Part shown: positions 54,479 through 63,265 of the stretch, piece after piece
Layout: every line of letters starts with the position of its first letter
Numbering within the stretch: position 1 is the first letter of the stretch
Source of the DNA: Pelagicoccus sp. SDUM812002
GTDB taxonomy: Bacteria; Verrucomicrobiota; Verrucomicrobiia; Opitutales; Opitutaceae
Reading direction: 5' to 3'
NCBI RefSeq assembly: GCF_031127835.1
Contig: NZ_JARXHX010000024.1
Span: 1-64,000 of the forward strand
Length of the DNA stretch: 64,000 nt
Notes under the pieces: model-generated
The model's database searches: none
The model's input: the letters and a program-made list of their open reading frames with translations, nothing else
What the model was told of the DNA's origin: nothing
Program-made: the position numbers and the translations under genes

Positions 54479-56833
54479 ATGCGAAACCTTGTCATTGCCC
54501 TCACCCTCGCAGCCGTCAACGCCGCATCACTGCCTTCTGCGGAGCTATTCCACCCCAGTGACGTCACCATCGCGGACGGTCCATTCCGCGACTCGATCGC
54601 GGCCGACATCGACTACGTACTGGCCCACGACCCCGACCGCTTACTCGCCCCATTTCTAATTGCGGCTGACTTAGAGCCAAAAGCTCCTAAATACGGAAAC
54701 TGGGAATCCTCAGGCCTCGACGGCCACTCCGCCGGACACTTCCTCTCCGCCTACGCCACCCTCTCTCTCCAAAGCGACAATCCACTCCTCGCCGAGCGTC
54801 TCAACTACATGCTCGACGAGCTCAAGCGCTGCCAAGACGCCATCGGTACTGGGTACCTTGGCGGGGTTCCTAACTCCCAGGAGTTTATCGCCGAGCTTCA
54901 AGCCGGCAAAATTCAGGCTGACCGTTTCTCCCTCAATGGTGCTTGGGTACCCTGGTACAATCTACACAAAACCTACGCCGGCCTTAAGGATGCTTGGCTC
55001 GTAGCCAACAGCGAGCAAGCCCGCGACATGCTGCTCGATCTCACCGACTGGACCTACCAAGCCACTTCCAAGCTCACCGAAGAGCAGCTTCAACAAATGC
55101 TCTACACAGAGCACGGCGGCATGAACGAAATTTTTGCCGAGATGTATCAAAAGCTTGGTGACAAACGATACCTCGAACTCGCCTATCGCTTCACACACCA
55201 CGAGCTCCTCGACCCACTGCTCGAAGGCGAGGACAAGCTCACCGGCTTCCACGCCAACACTCAAATCCCCAAGGTCATCGGCTTCCAGCGTACCGCTCTC
55301 GCTGCAGATGACGAAAAGCTACACAAAGCCTCCGAGTTCTTCTGGGATACCGTCGTCAACCATCGCTCCGTCACCATCGGTGGCAACTCCGTGCGCGAGC
55401 ATTTCCATCCCGCCGACGACTTCCGCTCCATGCTAGAGTCCCGCGAGGGACCTGAGACGTGCAACACCCACAACATGCTCCGGCTCACCACCCTGCTCTT
55501 CCAGTCCGAGCCTTCCGCAGAATTCACCGACTACTACGAGCGCGCCCTCTACAACCACATCCTCTCCGCCCAACACCCAGAAACTGGCGGCCTCGTTTAC
55601 TTCACACCCATGCGCCCCCGCCACTATCGCGTCTACTCCGTACCGGAAGACGCGTTTTGGTGCTGCGTCGGCTCCGGCATCGAAAACCCAGGACGGTATT
55701 CGGAATTCGTATACGCTAAACAAGATGACACCCTTTTCGTAAACCTCTTCCTGGCGAGCTCTCTTGACTGGCAAGAACGAGGCCTTCGCATCAGCCAAAC
55801 CACCGACTTTCCTGCGACTGAGAGCTCCACAATAAAAATCGAATCCGCTCCCAAAAAGAAATTCACCCTGAAAATCCGACGTCCCTCCTGGGCCACCGAC
55901 GCCTATAACGTCACCCTCAATGGGAAACCCGTCAAAGCTCCCGTCGACGATTTCGGATACGCCAGCGTGACCCGCAAGTGGAAGGCGGGCGACACCCTAG
56001 ACATAGCGCTACCCATGCAAGTTCGCGCTGAGCAGCTTCCAGACGGCTCACCCTTTTATTCCTTCCTCTACGGACCCATCGTCCTCGCCCAGAAGGTTGC
56101 CGAAGGCGAGACTCCCGGTCTTTTCGCCGGCTCCGGACGCATGGAACACGTCGCCCCCGGCGCCTACCTTCCCCTCGACCAAGCCCCTATGCTCGTAGGC
56201 GAGCCCAGCGACCTTGCCGCCCGACTCAAGCCCGTCGACGGAAAGTCGCTTCGCTTCGAGCTCACTGGCGACGTTCGCCCTCAGCCCGAAGAACCCATCA
56301 TCCTCGAGCCCTTCAACCAGATCCACGAATCCCGTTATTCGACCTACTGGCAATCCGTCGATGCAGACCACTATGCTTCGATACAAGAAGAGTTAGCCAA
56401 AAAAGAAGCCATCGAACTCGCACTCGCAGCACGCACCGTCGACAGCATCGCTCCCGGCGAACAACAGTCCGAAGTAGAGCACGACTATCGCGGCGAAGGT
56501 GCCCGCAGCGGCGCAATCCTCGGACAACGCTTCCGCGAGACGACCCAATGGTTTGAATATGACCTTCGTGCCCCAGGTAACGAGCCTCTAGCGCTCGCTA
56601 TCAAGTACCTCGGAAGCGAGTGGGGAAAAGGCTGCAAAATCCTAGTCAATGGCACTGAGATCGGCACCCTCGAGCTAAGCGCTCAACTCCCCGACGCTTT
56701 CACAGAAATCAGCTTCGATATACCGCAGGAGCTCACTGCCGAAAGGGACGACCTCACCGTACGCATCGAAGCCATCGATGAACGCACCACTCCCATGGTA
56801 TTCGGAATCGCCCTACGTCTCGTCGAGGACTAA
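54479..56833 (+). CDS. Secreted GH127 (DUF1680) beta-L-arabinofuranosidase-like enzyme
   Basis: This is a 784-residue protein with a signal peptide (residues 1-20) and an alpha/alpha-barrel of the GH127 family. The zinc-cysteine active site is visible: Glu326-Thr-Cys328 and Cys395-Cys396 (Phe-Trp-Cys-Cys-Val-Gly-Ser-Gly-Ile-Glu-Asn). It matches the Glu/Cys/Cys-Cys set of characterised HypBA1-type beta-L-arabinofuranosidases. The C-terminal part (about 640-784) is a beta-sandwich. It removes terminal arabinofuranose from plant or algal glycoproteins or polysaccharides in the periplasm or outside. The start at 54479 is the one giving a signal peptide. The gene is flanked by two copies of a palindromic repeat. 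Confidence 0.9.
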   Translation: MRNLVIALTLAAVNAASLPSAELFHPSDVTIADGPFRDSIAADIDYVLAHDPDRLLAPFLIAADLEPKAPKYGNWESSGLDGHSAGHFLSAYATLSLQSDNPLLAERLNYMLDELKRCQDAIGTGYLGGVPNSQEFIAELQAGKIQADRFSLNGAWVPWYNLHKTYAGLKDAWLVANSEQARDMLLDLTDWTYQATSKLTEEQLQQMLYTEHGGMNEIFAEMYQKLGDKRYLELAYRFTHHELLDPLLEGEDKLTGFHANTQIPKVIGFQRTALAADDEKLHKASEFFWDTVVNHRSVTIGGNSVREHFHPADDFRSMLESREGPETCNTHNMLRLTTLLFQSEPSAEFTDYYERALYNHILSAQHPETGGLVYFTPMRPRHYRVYSVPEDAFWCCVGSGIENPGRYSEFVYAKQDDTLFVNLFLASSLDWQERGLRISQTTDFPATESSTIKIESAPKKKFTLKIRRPSWATDAYNVTLNGKPVKAPVDDFGYASVTRKWKAGDTLDIALPMQVRAEQLPDGSPFYSFLYGPIVLAQKVAEGETPGLFAGSGRMEHVAPGAYLPLDQAPMLVGEPSDLAARLKPVDGKSLRFELTGDVRPQPEEPIILEPFNQIHESRYSTYWQSVDADHYASIQEELAKKEAIELALAARTVDSIAPGEQQSEVEHDYRGEGARSGAILGQRFRETTQWFEYDLRAPGNEPLALAIKYLGSEWGKGCKILVNGTEIGTLELSAQLPDAFTEISFDIPQELTAERDDLTVRIEAIDERTTPMVFGIALRLVED

Positions 56834-56836
56834 TTT

Positions 56837-56876
56837 TGGAGGGACGGCTTCCACGCCGTCCGCGCTACAGGATCGA
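56837..56876 (+). repeat. Palindromic repeat copy 2, after the GH127 gene
   Basis: This 40-bp element contains a perfect 7-bp stem (GGACGGC / GCCGTCC, 56842-56848 with 56855-56861) and loop TTCCAC, followed by the conserved tail ending in CAGGATCGA. It starts 3 bp after the GH127 stop. It resembles REP-type elements, and the hairpin may also act as a weak transcript end between the convergent genes. Confidence 0.8.
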
Positions 56877-56911
56877 TATACCCAAAAACCGAACCCAATA
56901 GTTTGACCTCC

Positions 56912-58402
56912 TCAAGCTTCGTCCGTCCCGGCTTGCTCACGTTGCTGTCGCATAACAACCTCGATAGGCATTCCACCTCGCAGGTTGATGTCCCGCTGAG
57001 GGAATGGGATCTCGATATCGTGTTCCTTAAACTTATCCCAAAGTTTCACGTAGATCCCGCTGCGTAAATTGTTCAAACCATTCGCAGGGTCGCGTATCCA
57101 AACTCTCAATTCAAAGTCTACCGAGCTATCGCCAAACCCAAGTAGCCAGCAAACCGGAGGTTTGTCATCCACTACACGCGGACTGTTCTTTCCCGCTTCC
57201 ACCGCTAGATCCATCACTTTGTGGATATCGGCGTGATAGGAGACGCCAAACGGAATCCTGACCCGTACCAAGTCATCGCTAAACGACCAGTTCGTCACCT
57301 TCTCCGTGATCAGCGTTTCGTTCGGGATCAAGTGCTCCATGCCGTCGCGCGTTATTACCGATACGTAACGAGCGCTCAGCTTGTTTATCCATCCATACGT
57401 GTTGTCTACTTCGATCACATCACCCGGCTTGATCGAGCGATCGCTCAAAAGAATAACTCCGCTAATCAGATTCGAAATCACCTTCTGGAAACCAAAACCT
57501 AAGCCGAGGCCGACCGCACCGCCCATAAAGGCAAGCGCTGAAAGATCGATCCCCATGGAACTGATTCCAAAGAGGATCGCCCCTACCACGACCAGCGCCT
57601 TCAGCACCTTGATCACCAGCATCTGCAGCGCAGGCGTCAAAGACGGCGCCTTTTTTACGCGCCCCTCTCCCAATCGCATGATCCAACCGGTCAACGGTAT
57701 CAGGATGAGTATGACAAAGATTCCTTTACCGATTGTCAGCGCGGTTACCCGTGTCGATTCCCCTTCCGCCACCGGCAGCACCTGCAGGCTATCCAATCCG
57801 TCACGGATCACCTCCCAAACACCCAACAAGTTCAGCAAGAGCAACACCGCGGTCACAAAGTAGAGCGTCTTGAAGTAAGCCTTATCGCGGATGGCCCGCG
57901 GCAGCGCTCCGGACAGCAAAATCAAGGTCGCCACACTAGCAGCTGCCCTCAGCAATATGTAGTTCTTGGCCACCCCGTCCTTCTCTACAGTGGACTCCGC
58001 TTCCACGACGACTTCGACGCTAGTTTGGCTCGTTTCCAAGACAGCGCCTACCGCTCGCTCGTTTTGAGCGTCGAAATAAATCGACACAGACCACAGCAAG
58101 GCCGCCACCGCTATTCGAAAAAAGTTCTCGCTAATCCAGTCGATCATCGACTCCACCCAGTCATCGCGTTGCTCGATCGCCTCCGTCACCTTTTTGAAAA
58201 GAGGCCGTAAAGCTAGCTGCAGCACGTAAGCAAGGATCACCACACCGACGATCGCCACCAATTGGATATATACATCCTCACCCACCAAAAGTCTCCGCAC
58301 CGACTCCCAGACCGAGTGTACCCACTCCAGAGCAATCTCAGACCAAGAGGCGTCGCTGGACGCGGCTAGATACGGGAACAGAAGGACAGGCAGAACAAGC
58401 AT
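56912..58402 (-). CDS. MscS-family mechanosensitive channel (large, extra N-terminal helices)
   Basis: This is a 496-residue membrane protein. The C-terminal half is MscS-like: the pore helix has the Gly/Ala pattern (Ala-Phe-Met-Gly-Gly-Ala-Val-Gly-Leu-Gly-Leu-Gly-Phe-Gly-Phe), followed by Val-Ile-Ser-Asn-Leu-Ile-Ser-Gly and the beta domain with Lys-Pro-Gly-Asp-Val-Ile-Glu. The N-terminal 270 residues add about six membrane helices, more than E. coli MscS. It relieves hypo-osmotic stress. The ATG at 58402 gives a natural signal-type start; an upstream TTG at 58429 is possible. Confidence 0.9.
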   Translation of the reverse strand: MLVLPVLLFPYLAASSDASWSEIALEWVHSVWESVRRLLVGEDVYIQLVAIVGVVILAYVLQLALRPLFKKVTEAIEQRDDWVESMIDWISENFFRIAVAALLWSVSIYFDAQNERAVGAVLETSQTSVEVVVEAESTVEKDGVAKNYILLRAAASVATLILLSGALPRAIRDKAYFKTLYFVTAVLLLLNLLGVWEVIRDGLDSLQVLPVAEGESTRVTALTIGKGIFVILILIPLTGWIMRLGEGRVKKAPSLTPALQMLVIKVLKALVVVGAILFGISSMGIDLSALAFMGGAVGLGLGFGFQKVISNLISGVILLSDRSIKPGDVIEVDNTYGWINKLSARYVSVITRDGMEHLIPNETLITEKVTNWSFSDDLVRVRIPFGVSYHADIHKVMDLAVEAGKNSPRVVDDKPPVCWLLGFGDSSVDFELRVWIRDPANGLNNLRSGIYVKLWDKFKEHDIEIPFPQRDINLRGGMPIEVVMRQQREQAGTDEA

Positions 58403-58596
58403 GACAGTCAACGTAGGGATCCACCCCAAGCTAGCAACTGAGATTTAACAAACTCTTCACACTTCACCCCACCCACCCCGACCTTGGCGCGGAAGCTGAA
58501 TACAAAGCTCACAACGCACGACTTCCGGCGGAAACACTCCGGATACATTGCGTACTGCACATTCAATCCTGCAAAAAACCTGACGCAACGCTCATC

Positions 58597-59514
58597 ATGG
58601 CACACTCTCATCAGCATTCTCATCAAGATTCACTAGGGGAACGACCTCTTCTCTGGAGCCTGGCCATAAATTTCGCGCTCTCCGTTTTCCAGTTCGTTGC
58701 CGGATTCATTTCTGGCAGTGCCGCATTGGTCGCTGACGCCCTGCATAACACCAACGACGCAGCAGCCTTAGTAGTCGCATTCGTCGCCAAACGCATATCC
58801 CGCAAACGAGCCAATTCAAAATACACATTCGGATATCGCAGGGCCGAGCTTATCGGAGCCCTCATCCAACTCACCGCCCTCGTCATCATCGGCGGCTTCC
58901 TGATATACCACGCAATAGAGCGCTTCATAAATCCAGTGCCTATCGAGAGTAGCTGGGTAATTCTAGGAGCTAGCGTAGCGTTGCTCGTAGACCTAACCAC
59001 CGTGGGCCTCTTGTGGGCGACCTCCAAAGGCAGCTTAAACGTCAAAGCCGCATTCCTGCATAACCTTACGGACGCCGCCACTTCGCTTGCCGTGCTCGCA
59101 GGAGGAGCGCTCATGCTTTTCTTCGGCTGGACCTGGATCGATCCCCTACTGACCTTGGGCATCGCCGGCTTCATAATAGCCAGCTCCCTGAAGTATCTCG
59201 CCCGTACCAGCCGTATCCTCATGGAAGCTACTCCAGAGGACATCGACCTCGCTCGGGTCAAAGAACAGGCCGAGTCGCTAACCGGAGTGAACGATCTCCA
59301 CCACCTGCACGTCTGGGAGATCGACGAATCCCACCGCGCCCTAGAAGCCCACGTCGTCATCTACGACGACATCACCCACCGCCAACGCGACATAAAGCAA
59401 CAGCTCAAGAACCTATTCGCCGAAGAGTTCGACATCGGTCACAGCACCCTCGAATTCGAGCGAGCATCCGAGGCCTGCGGGGGCAAAAATGCCAAACTCG
59501 TTCCCGCTCAGTAA
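58597..59514 (+). CDS. Cation diffusion facilitator (CDF) metal efflux transporter
   Basis: This is a 305-residue transporter with a His-rich N-terminus and six membrane helices. It has a metal-binding Asp/His set in helix 2 (Ala-Asp-Ala-Leu-His-Asn-Thr-Asn-Asp) and helix 5 (His-Asn-Leu-Thr-Asp), and a C-terminal cytoplasmic domain (about 215-295). The pattern fits Zn2+/Cd2+/Co2+-proton antiporters such as CzcD/ZitB. The exact metal cannot be stated. It precedes ssrA by 221 bp. Confidence 0.92.
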   Translation: MAHSHQHSHQDSLGERPLLWSLAINFALSVFQFVAGFISGSAALVADALHNTNDAAALVVAFVAKRISRKRANSKYTFGYRRAELIGALIQLTALVIIGGFLIYHAIERFINPVPIESSWVILGASVALLVDLTTVGLLWATSKGSLNVKAAFLHNLTDAATSLAVLAGGALMLFFGWTWIDPLLTLGIAGFIIASSLKYLARTSRILMEATPEDIDLARVKEQAESLTGVNDLHHLHVWEIDESHRALEAHVVIYDDITHRQRDIKQQLKNLFAEEFDIGHSTLEFERASEACGGKNAKLVPAQ

Positions 59515-59735
59515 GAGCCTCATGCAAACAAAGCGGAACTCTACCGACGTGGAGGCAGTCCTACATCAGCGAGCCGCAACTATCGCCTTGATTTCCCACG
59601 ACAGAAGGAGCATAAGCCTCAACCTCGTTCTTTGACCTCACAGTCATACCGCCGCTCACGCGGCGCCTACCAGACGAAGTTCCGATTCCAACTTCACCAA
59701 TCACTTTTCAAAATTAACCAGCTCAGCTGGCTAAT

Positions 59736-60094
<359 letters not shown>

Positions 60095-60142
60095 CTATTT
60101 ATCTAGCCTAGAACACTTTTCCCTTAACTTCGCATTTATTTT

Positions 60143-61399
60143 ATGCAAAGTAGCCCAATTATGGGCAGGAAAAGGAAGTTCGAGGTGAAGACGATTACGC
60201 ACCCAAGCGGCGAAGTGAGCTATGAAGCCTACGGCCGCGTTGGCTCGGCCAAGGAACCCACGAGAAAGCGTTTCGAAAGCTGGGAGGAGGCAAATGCATT
60301 CAAGGACGTCCTTGAAACGCGCCACATGAGCGCCCTCGGAAACCGAAAAGCGGTTTACACTTCACTCACAGATGCCGAAACGGCAGATGCAGAAGCGGCG
60401 CTGAAAGCGCTCCGCTCTCACATCGAAGGCAAAAGCCTGAGTTGGGCCGTCCACAAGCTTTTCGAAAACTACAATCCCAGTATCGCAGAATACCCGCTCT
60501 CCAAGGCCATCGAAGAATTTAAAACAGCCAAGGAGGACCGAAGTGAACGACAGAAACGAGACTACAAGAACCTCCTCGAAAGCCTGCTCGAACTCTGCGA
60601 GGAACTAAAAGGGCACAAGGTCGCCGTTCACCAAGTAACCACAAAACACATACAGGCGTTTCTCGCTAAACGGAATCTCAAAGAAGGCAAAAGCAAGAAC
60701 AACGTCGTATCAAATCTTGGCGCCTTCTTCCGCTGGTGCGCCCATAACGAGCGACAGTACCTACCCAAGGCCAGCATACCCACCGACGATATAGAACGGG
60801 AACCAGTCAAAAAACCGCGCCGAGAGATCCTCACTGCAACGCAAGCAGCCGAGCTGATGGAGTATGCCGAAAATTTCCGCGGTGGAGTACTTGTCAATTT
60901 CGTAGCAACTGCGCTATTCGCAGGCATTCGTCCAGACGTTGAAGGAGAACTCGCAGATCAAGGATTGGATCCAAAAACAAACGAGCTCTTCAACCTAGAG
61001 CGCGGCACGATCGAGATAACAGCTGACAACTCGAAGACCGGCGATTTTCGGGATGTAGAGATACAGCCTGCCCTTCGAAGCTTCTACGAGTCCTACCCGC
61101 TTTCACGTCATCCGATCGTTCCGAGAATTCCTTCCAGCTCGAATGCCAAGGACCAGCGATCCTACTTACGTTACCTTCTTAAGAAGTTTCGCGAAGGATG
61201 CCCTTTCAAGATTCCCCATGACGGTTTGCGTCACTCATTTTGCTCATACCATGTGAAGATTTCAAAATCGATGGCTGAGACTGCCCAACAAGCGGGAGAC
61301 AACGAAGCGACCATCCGTAAACATTACCTTCGACGCGTCGCTGATAATCAAGTCGAACCATTCTGGGCAATCCGACCAACTAAGGCCGCAACCACGTAA
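60143..61399 (+). CDS. Tyrosine-type site-specific integrase
   Basis: This is a 418-residue recombinase with an N-terminal Arm-type binding domain, a SAM-like core-binding domain (about 125-215) and a catalytic domain. Active-site residues seen are Arg263 (Ala-Gly-Ile-Arg-Pro), a Lys in the beta-hairpin (Asn-Ser-Lys-Thr-Gly), His359 and Arg363 (His-Asp-Gly-Leu-Arg-His), and Tyr395 (Lys-His-Tyr). The second His of the usual box is replaced (Ala-Gly-Asp-Asn). It lies directly after ssrA and should catalyse integration into its 3' end. ATG 60143 is the likely start; a second Met is at 60161. Confidence 0.9.
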   Translation: MQSSPIMGRKRKFEVKTITHPSGEVSYEAYGRVGSAKEPTRKRFESWEEANAFKDVLETRHMSALGNRKAVYTSLTDAETADAEAALKALRSHIEGKSLSWAVHKLFENYNPSIAEYPLSKAIEEFKTAKEDRSERQKRDYKNLLESLLELCEELKGHKVAVHQVTTKHIQAFLAKRNLKEGKSKNNVVSNLGAFFRWCAHNERQYLPKASIPTDDIEREPVKKPRREILTATQAAELMEYAENFRGGVLVNFVATALFAGIRPDVEGELADQGLDPKTNELFNLERGTIEITADNSKTGDFRDVEIQPALRSFYESYPLSRHPIVPRIPSSSNAKDQRSYLRYLLKKFREGCPFKIPHDGLRHSFCSYHVKISKSMAETAQQAGDNEATIRKHYLRRVADNQVEPFWAIRPTKAATT

Positions 61400-61412
61400 C
61401 AAAGAATTCCCG

Positions 61413-61790
61413 TCAGAAAAGCTCACCCACACTCGCCTGCCTTCCACAAACAGCAAAGAATTCGGCGACTTCTTTAGGATCCACGTAGATTCCACCTTTG
61501 GCCTTGAATCTGTAATGCGGGATTCTCTTTGCTTTGACCGTGCGGTAAAGCCTGTGGCGTGCAGCAGTAGACGCACATCCGATGTCATCTGCGTACTCAG
61601 GCAATGCTATAAACGGGAACACAAGATTCCCCGTGTTCTGGCTTTTCTCGGGTGCTACGTAACGAAATCCTCCTGCTGGTACGATCCTGAAATCCCGCCG
61701 AATACATTCTATGACTTCCCTTGGGTTTAAGAAAATCCTCTCGTCTCGATCGTAGAAAGGCCAACGCCTGGAACTCAGATAAGAGTACAC
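61413..61790 (-). CDS. Excisionase-like helix-turn-helix protein
   Basis: This is a 125-residue protein from a GTG at 61790. Its C-terminal part is a winged HTH of the MerR/excisionase kind (Tyr-Ala-Asp-Asp-Ile-Gly-Cys-Ala-Ser ... Lys-Arg-Ile-Pro-His-Tyr-Arg ... Val-Asp-Pro-Lys-Glu-Val-Ala-Glu-Phe). The frame continues upstream of the GTG for 16 more codons that look like the first HTH helix (Thr-Ile-Ser-Gln-Phe-Ser-Arg-Trp), but no ATG, GTG or TTG exists before the TAG near 61890. A CTG at 61838, preceded by AGGAG, might be the real start. It is convergent with the integrase and probably directs excision or regulates the island. Confidence 0.6.
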   Translation of the reverse strand: MYSYLSSRRWPFYDRDERIFLNPREVIECIRRDFRIVPAGGFRYVAPEKSQNTGNLVFPFIALPEYADDIGCASTAARHRLYRTVKAKRIPHYRFKAKGGIYVDPKEVAEFFAVCGRQASVGELF

Positions 61791-62060
61791 AGCCTTGCGA
61801 TCCAGCCCACTCCATCTCGAAAACTGAGAAATGGTCAGGCCAGTATGTGCTCCTAGTGAGCCGCATAAACTGTAGATCGTGCTGATCTACCTTATATGAA
61901 ATTTCCCAGCCTTTACGCAAATTCATAAACCGTTGATTATCAACGTTCGGAAAATTTAATTTTCAAACTTTGAGATTTTTGGAGAGTGCAACCAAGGGAT
62001 CCTAAAGGGTAAAGGCCGAGAATCCCTCCACCTCTTTTCTGCGTGGCTTGTGAACAAAAA

Positions 62061-62084
62061 AGGCGGACCCATGGGGTCCGCCTT
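62061..62084 (-). terminator. Intrinsic terminator of the cargo operon
   Basis: A perfect 10-bp stem (AGGCGGACCC / GGGTCCGCCT) with a 3-nt loop is followed by TTTTT on the minus strand, 11 bp after the TPR gene stop. Confidence 0.9.
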
Positions 62085-62094
62085 GTTCTGTGCG

Positions 62095-62583
62095 TCAGCT
62101 CATGCCTCGCTTAAAGTAGAGTCTCAACCTTTCGAAATCAGGGTCTTGGGCGAGCCAGACACGCTTGTCCAAATCATAGCCGATAGCATACATCATAAAC
62201 TTCGCCGCTCGCGGTAGATCGCCTTGAGAGCAGTACAATCGGGCGGCTTCATAGTTCACATTCGCATCGCCAGGGCACTCAATCAGGGCTCGAGCGACGC
62301 AAATGCGGGCAGCCCGAAGGTTTCCTGCCGAACCGTAGTTGAAAATCAAATTAACCCAAGCGCCAGAGTGCTTGAGATCCGTTTCAAACAGGACGGCCCG
62401 CGAATAATCCATCTGACGTTTCACGTCACCAATTTTGATGAACGCATAGATCATCAGATCAAAACTGTCGTCACAGATCCCTAGATTGGTTTGAAGCGTT
62501 TCAAGCTCATCAATGGCGTCCTGATATCGCTTCATTCGGAGGTAGCCCTTTACGACACCGAGTAAACTCTCGCGTTCATCCAT
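62095..62583 (-). CDS. Small tetratricopeptide-repeat (TPR) protein
   Basis: This is a 162-residue all-helical protein with three to four TPR-like helix pairs (for example, Gly-Tyr-Leu-Arg-Met-Lys-Arg-Tyr-Gln-Asp-Ala-Ile and Ala-Ala-Arg-Leu-Tyr-Cys-Ser-Gln-Gly-Asp-Leu-Pro-Arg-Ala-Ala). There is no signal peptide. Its ATG overlaps the stop of the preceding FEN-like gene by 8 bp (ATGGATGA), so it is translated in concert with it and is probably a partner or scaffold of those proteins. The specific family is not recognised. The frame is open to 62628, but ATG 62583 fits the overlap. Confidence 0.75.
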   Translation of the reverse strand: MDERESLLGVVKGYLRMKRYQDAIDELETLQTNLGICDDSFDLMIYAFIKIGDVKRQMDYSRAVLFETDLKHSGAWVNLIFNYGSAGNLRAARICVARALIECPGDANVNYEAARLYCSQGDLPRAAKFMMYAIGYDLDKRVWLAQDPDFERLRLYFKRGMS

Positions 62584-63265
62584 TCGGATTTCCCCGACGA
62601 TGGAGCCAATACCGAAAAAGCGACTCACCCTGGAGGGTGAGCCGCTTTGGCAGGATCGATTCCAGTTTTCTGCGAAGCCTTTGCTCTAGAGCAAGCTGGG
62701 GCGGGATTGACCTGAGCCAAACAGCAAGATCGTCCCTGAACTTAATTGGTTCAACCTTTTCGAACGATTCCCAAAGTGTGGCTTCGCCTACGCAGGCCAG
62801 CCTTAACCAATGCTGCTCGGGCTGATACCGGAATTCATCAACAAACCGACTAGCCGTCCAATTCTCGATGCCGCGGGGTCCGCGGTAAAGCAACTCCACT
62901 CGGTCTGATAGCAGACCGAAGGATCGCTCGTCTCGCGACACCAGGAGACAACGCGCCGAGGAATCTCCGAGAAACGTGAAGACAAACCAAGCGTAAGCGT
63001 CAAAACTGGTGCAGCGGGAGCGAAGCGGGATCCACCCCATCGCTCCCGCTTGAGCGAACATTTGCATACGCCCCTCCGCTGACTCTTCCTCGTCCTCTGC
63101 GTCGAAGGTGACTACATATCGAGCTTCTGGATGAAGGTGCTTAAACCTAGCAAGCATCGAGTAGAGTTCGATGGCTCGGAGCTCCCTCACTTTTTGTTCG
63201 TTCGCGATGTAAGACTCGGCATCAACTAAGACCCAATCATAGTCATCTGTATCCGTCATAAGCAT
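62576..63265 (-). CDS. FEN/PIN-fold-like protein, second of a tandem pair, catalytic motifs degenerate
   Basis: This is a 229-residue protein that follows the layout of the 5'-3' exonuclease (FEN/PolI N-terminal) fold. It has an early Val-Leu-Val-Asp15-Ala-Glu strand, Val-Thr-Phe-Asp55-Ala, a Ser-Phe-Asp89-Ala helix where nucleases have Glu-Ala-Asp-Asp, a Leu-Val-Ser-Arg-Asp112-Glu-Arg strand where they have Gly-Asp-Lys-Asp, and a helix-hairpin-like C-terminal part. Several metal ligands are missing, so nuclease activity is doubtful. It overlaps the upstream paralogue by 10 bp and the TPR gene by 8 bp. The assignment is by pattern only; a remote homology test is needed. Confidence 0.6.
   Translation of the reverse strand: MLMTDTDDYDWVLVDAESYIANEQKVRELRAIELYSMLARFKHLHPEARYVVTFDAEDEEESAEGRMQMFAQAGAMGWIPLRSRCTSFDAYAWFVFTFLGDSSARCLLVSRDERSFGLLSDRVELLYRGPRGIENWTASRFVDEFRYQPEQHWLRLACVGEATLWESFEKVEPIKFRDDLAVWLRSIPPQLALEQRLRRKLESILPKRLTLQGESLFRYWLHRRGNPNG

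Noticed and set aside
58623-59360. 245-codon frame antisense to the CDF transporter
   Set aside because: It is Arg/Ala/Ser-rich shadow sequence without family features.
61597-61926. Minus-strand 109-codon frame overlapping the excisionase-like gene
   Set aside because: It occupies another frame of a region where the HTH-like frame gives a recognisable fold; its second half is arginine-rich with no family pattern.
61970-62030. Possible right attachment copy of the ssrA end (CCTCCACCTC stretch)
   Set aside because: Only about 8 bp are shared with the tmRNA 3' end, too short for an attachment repeat.
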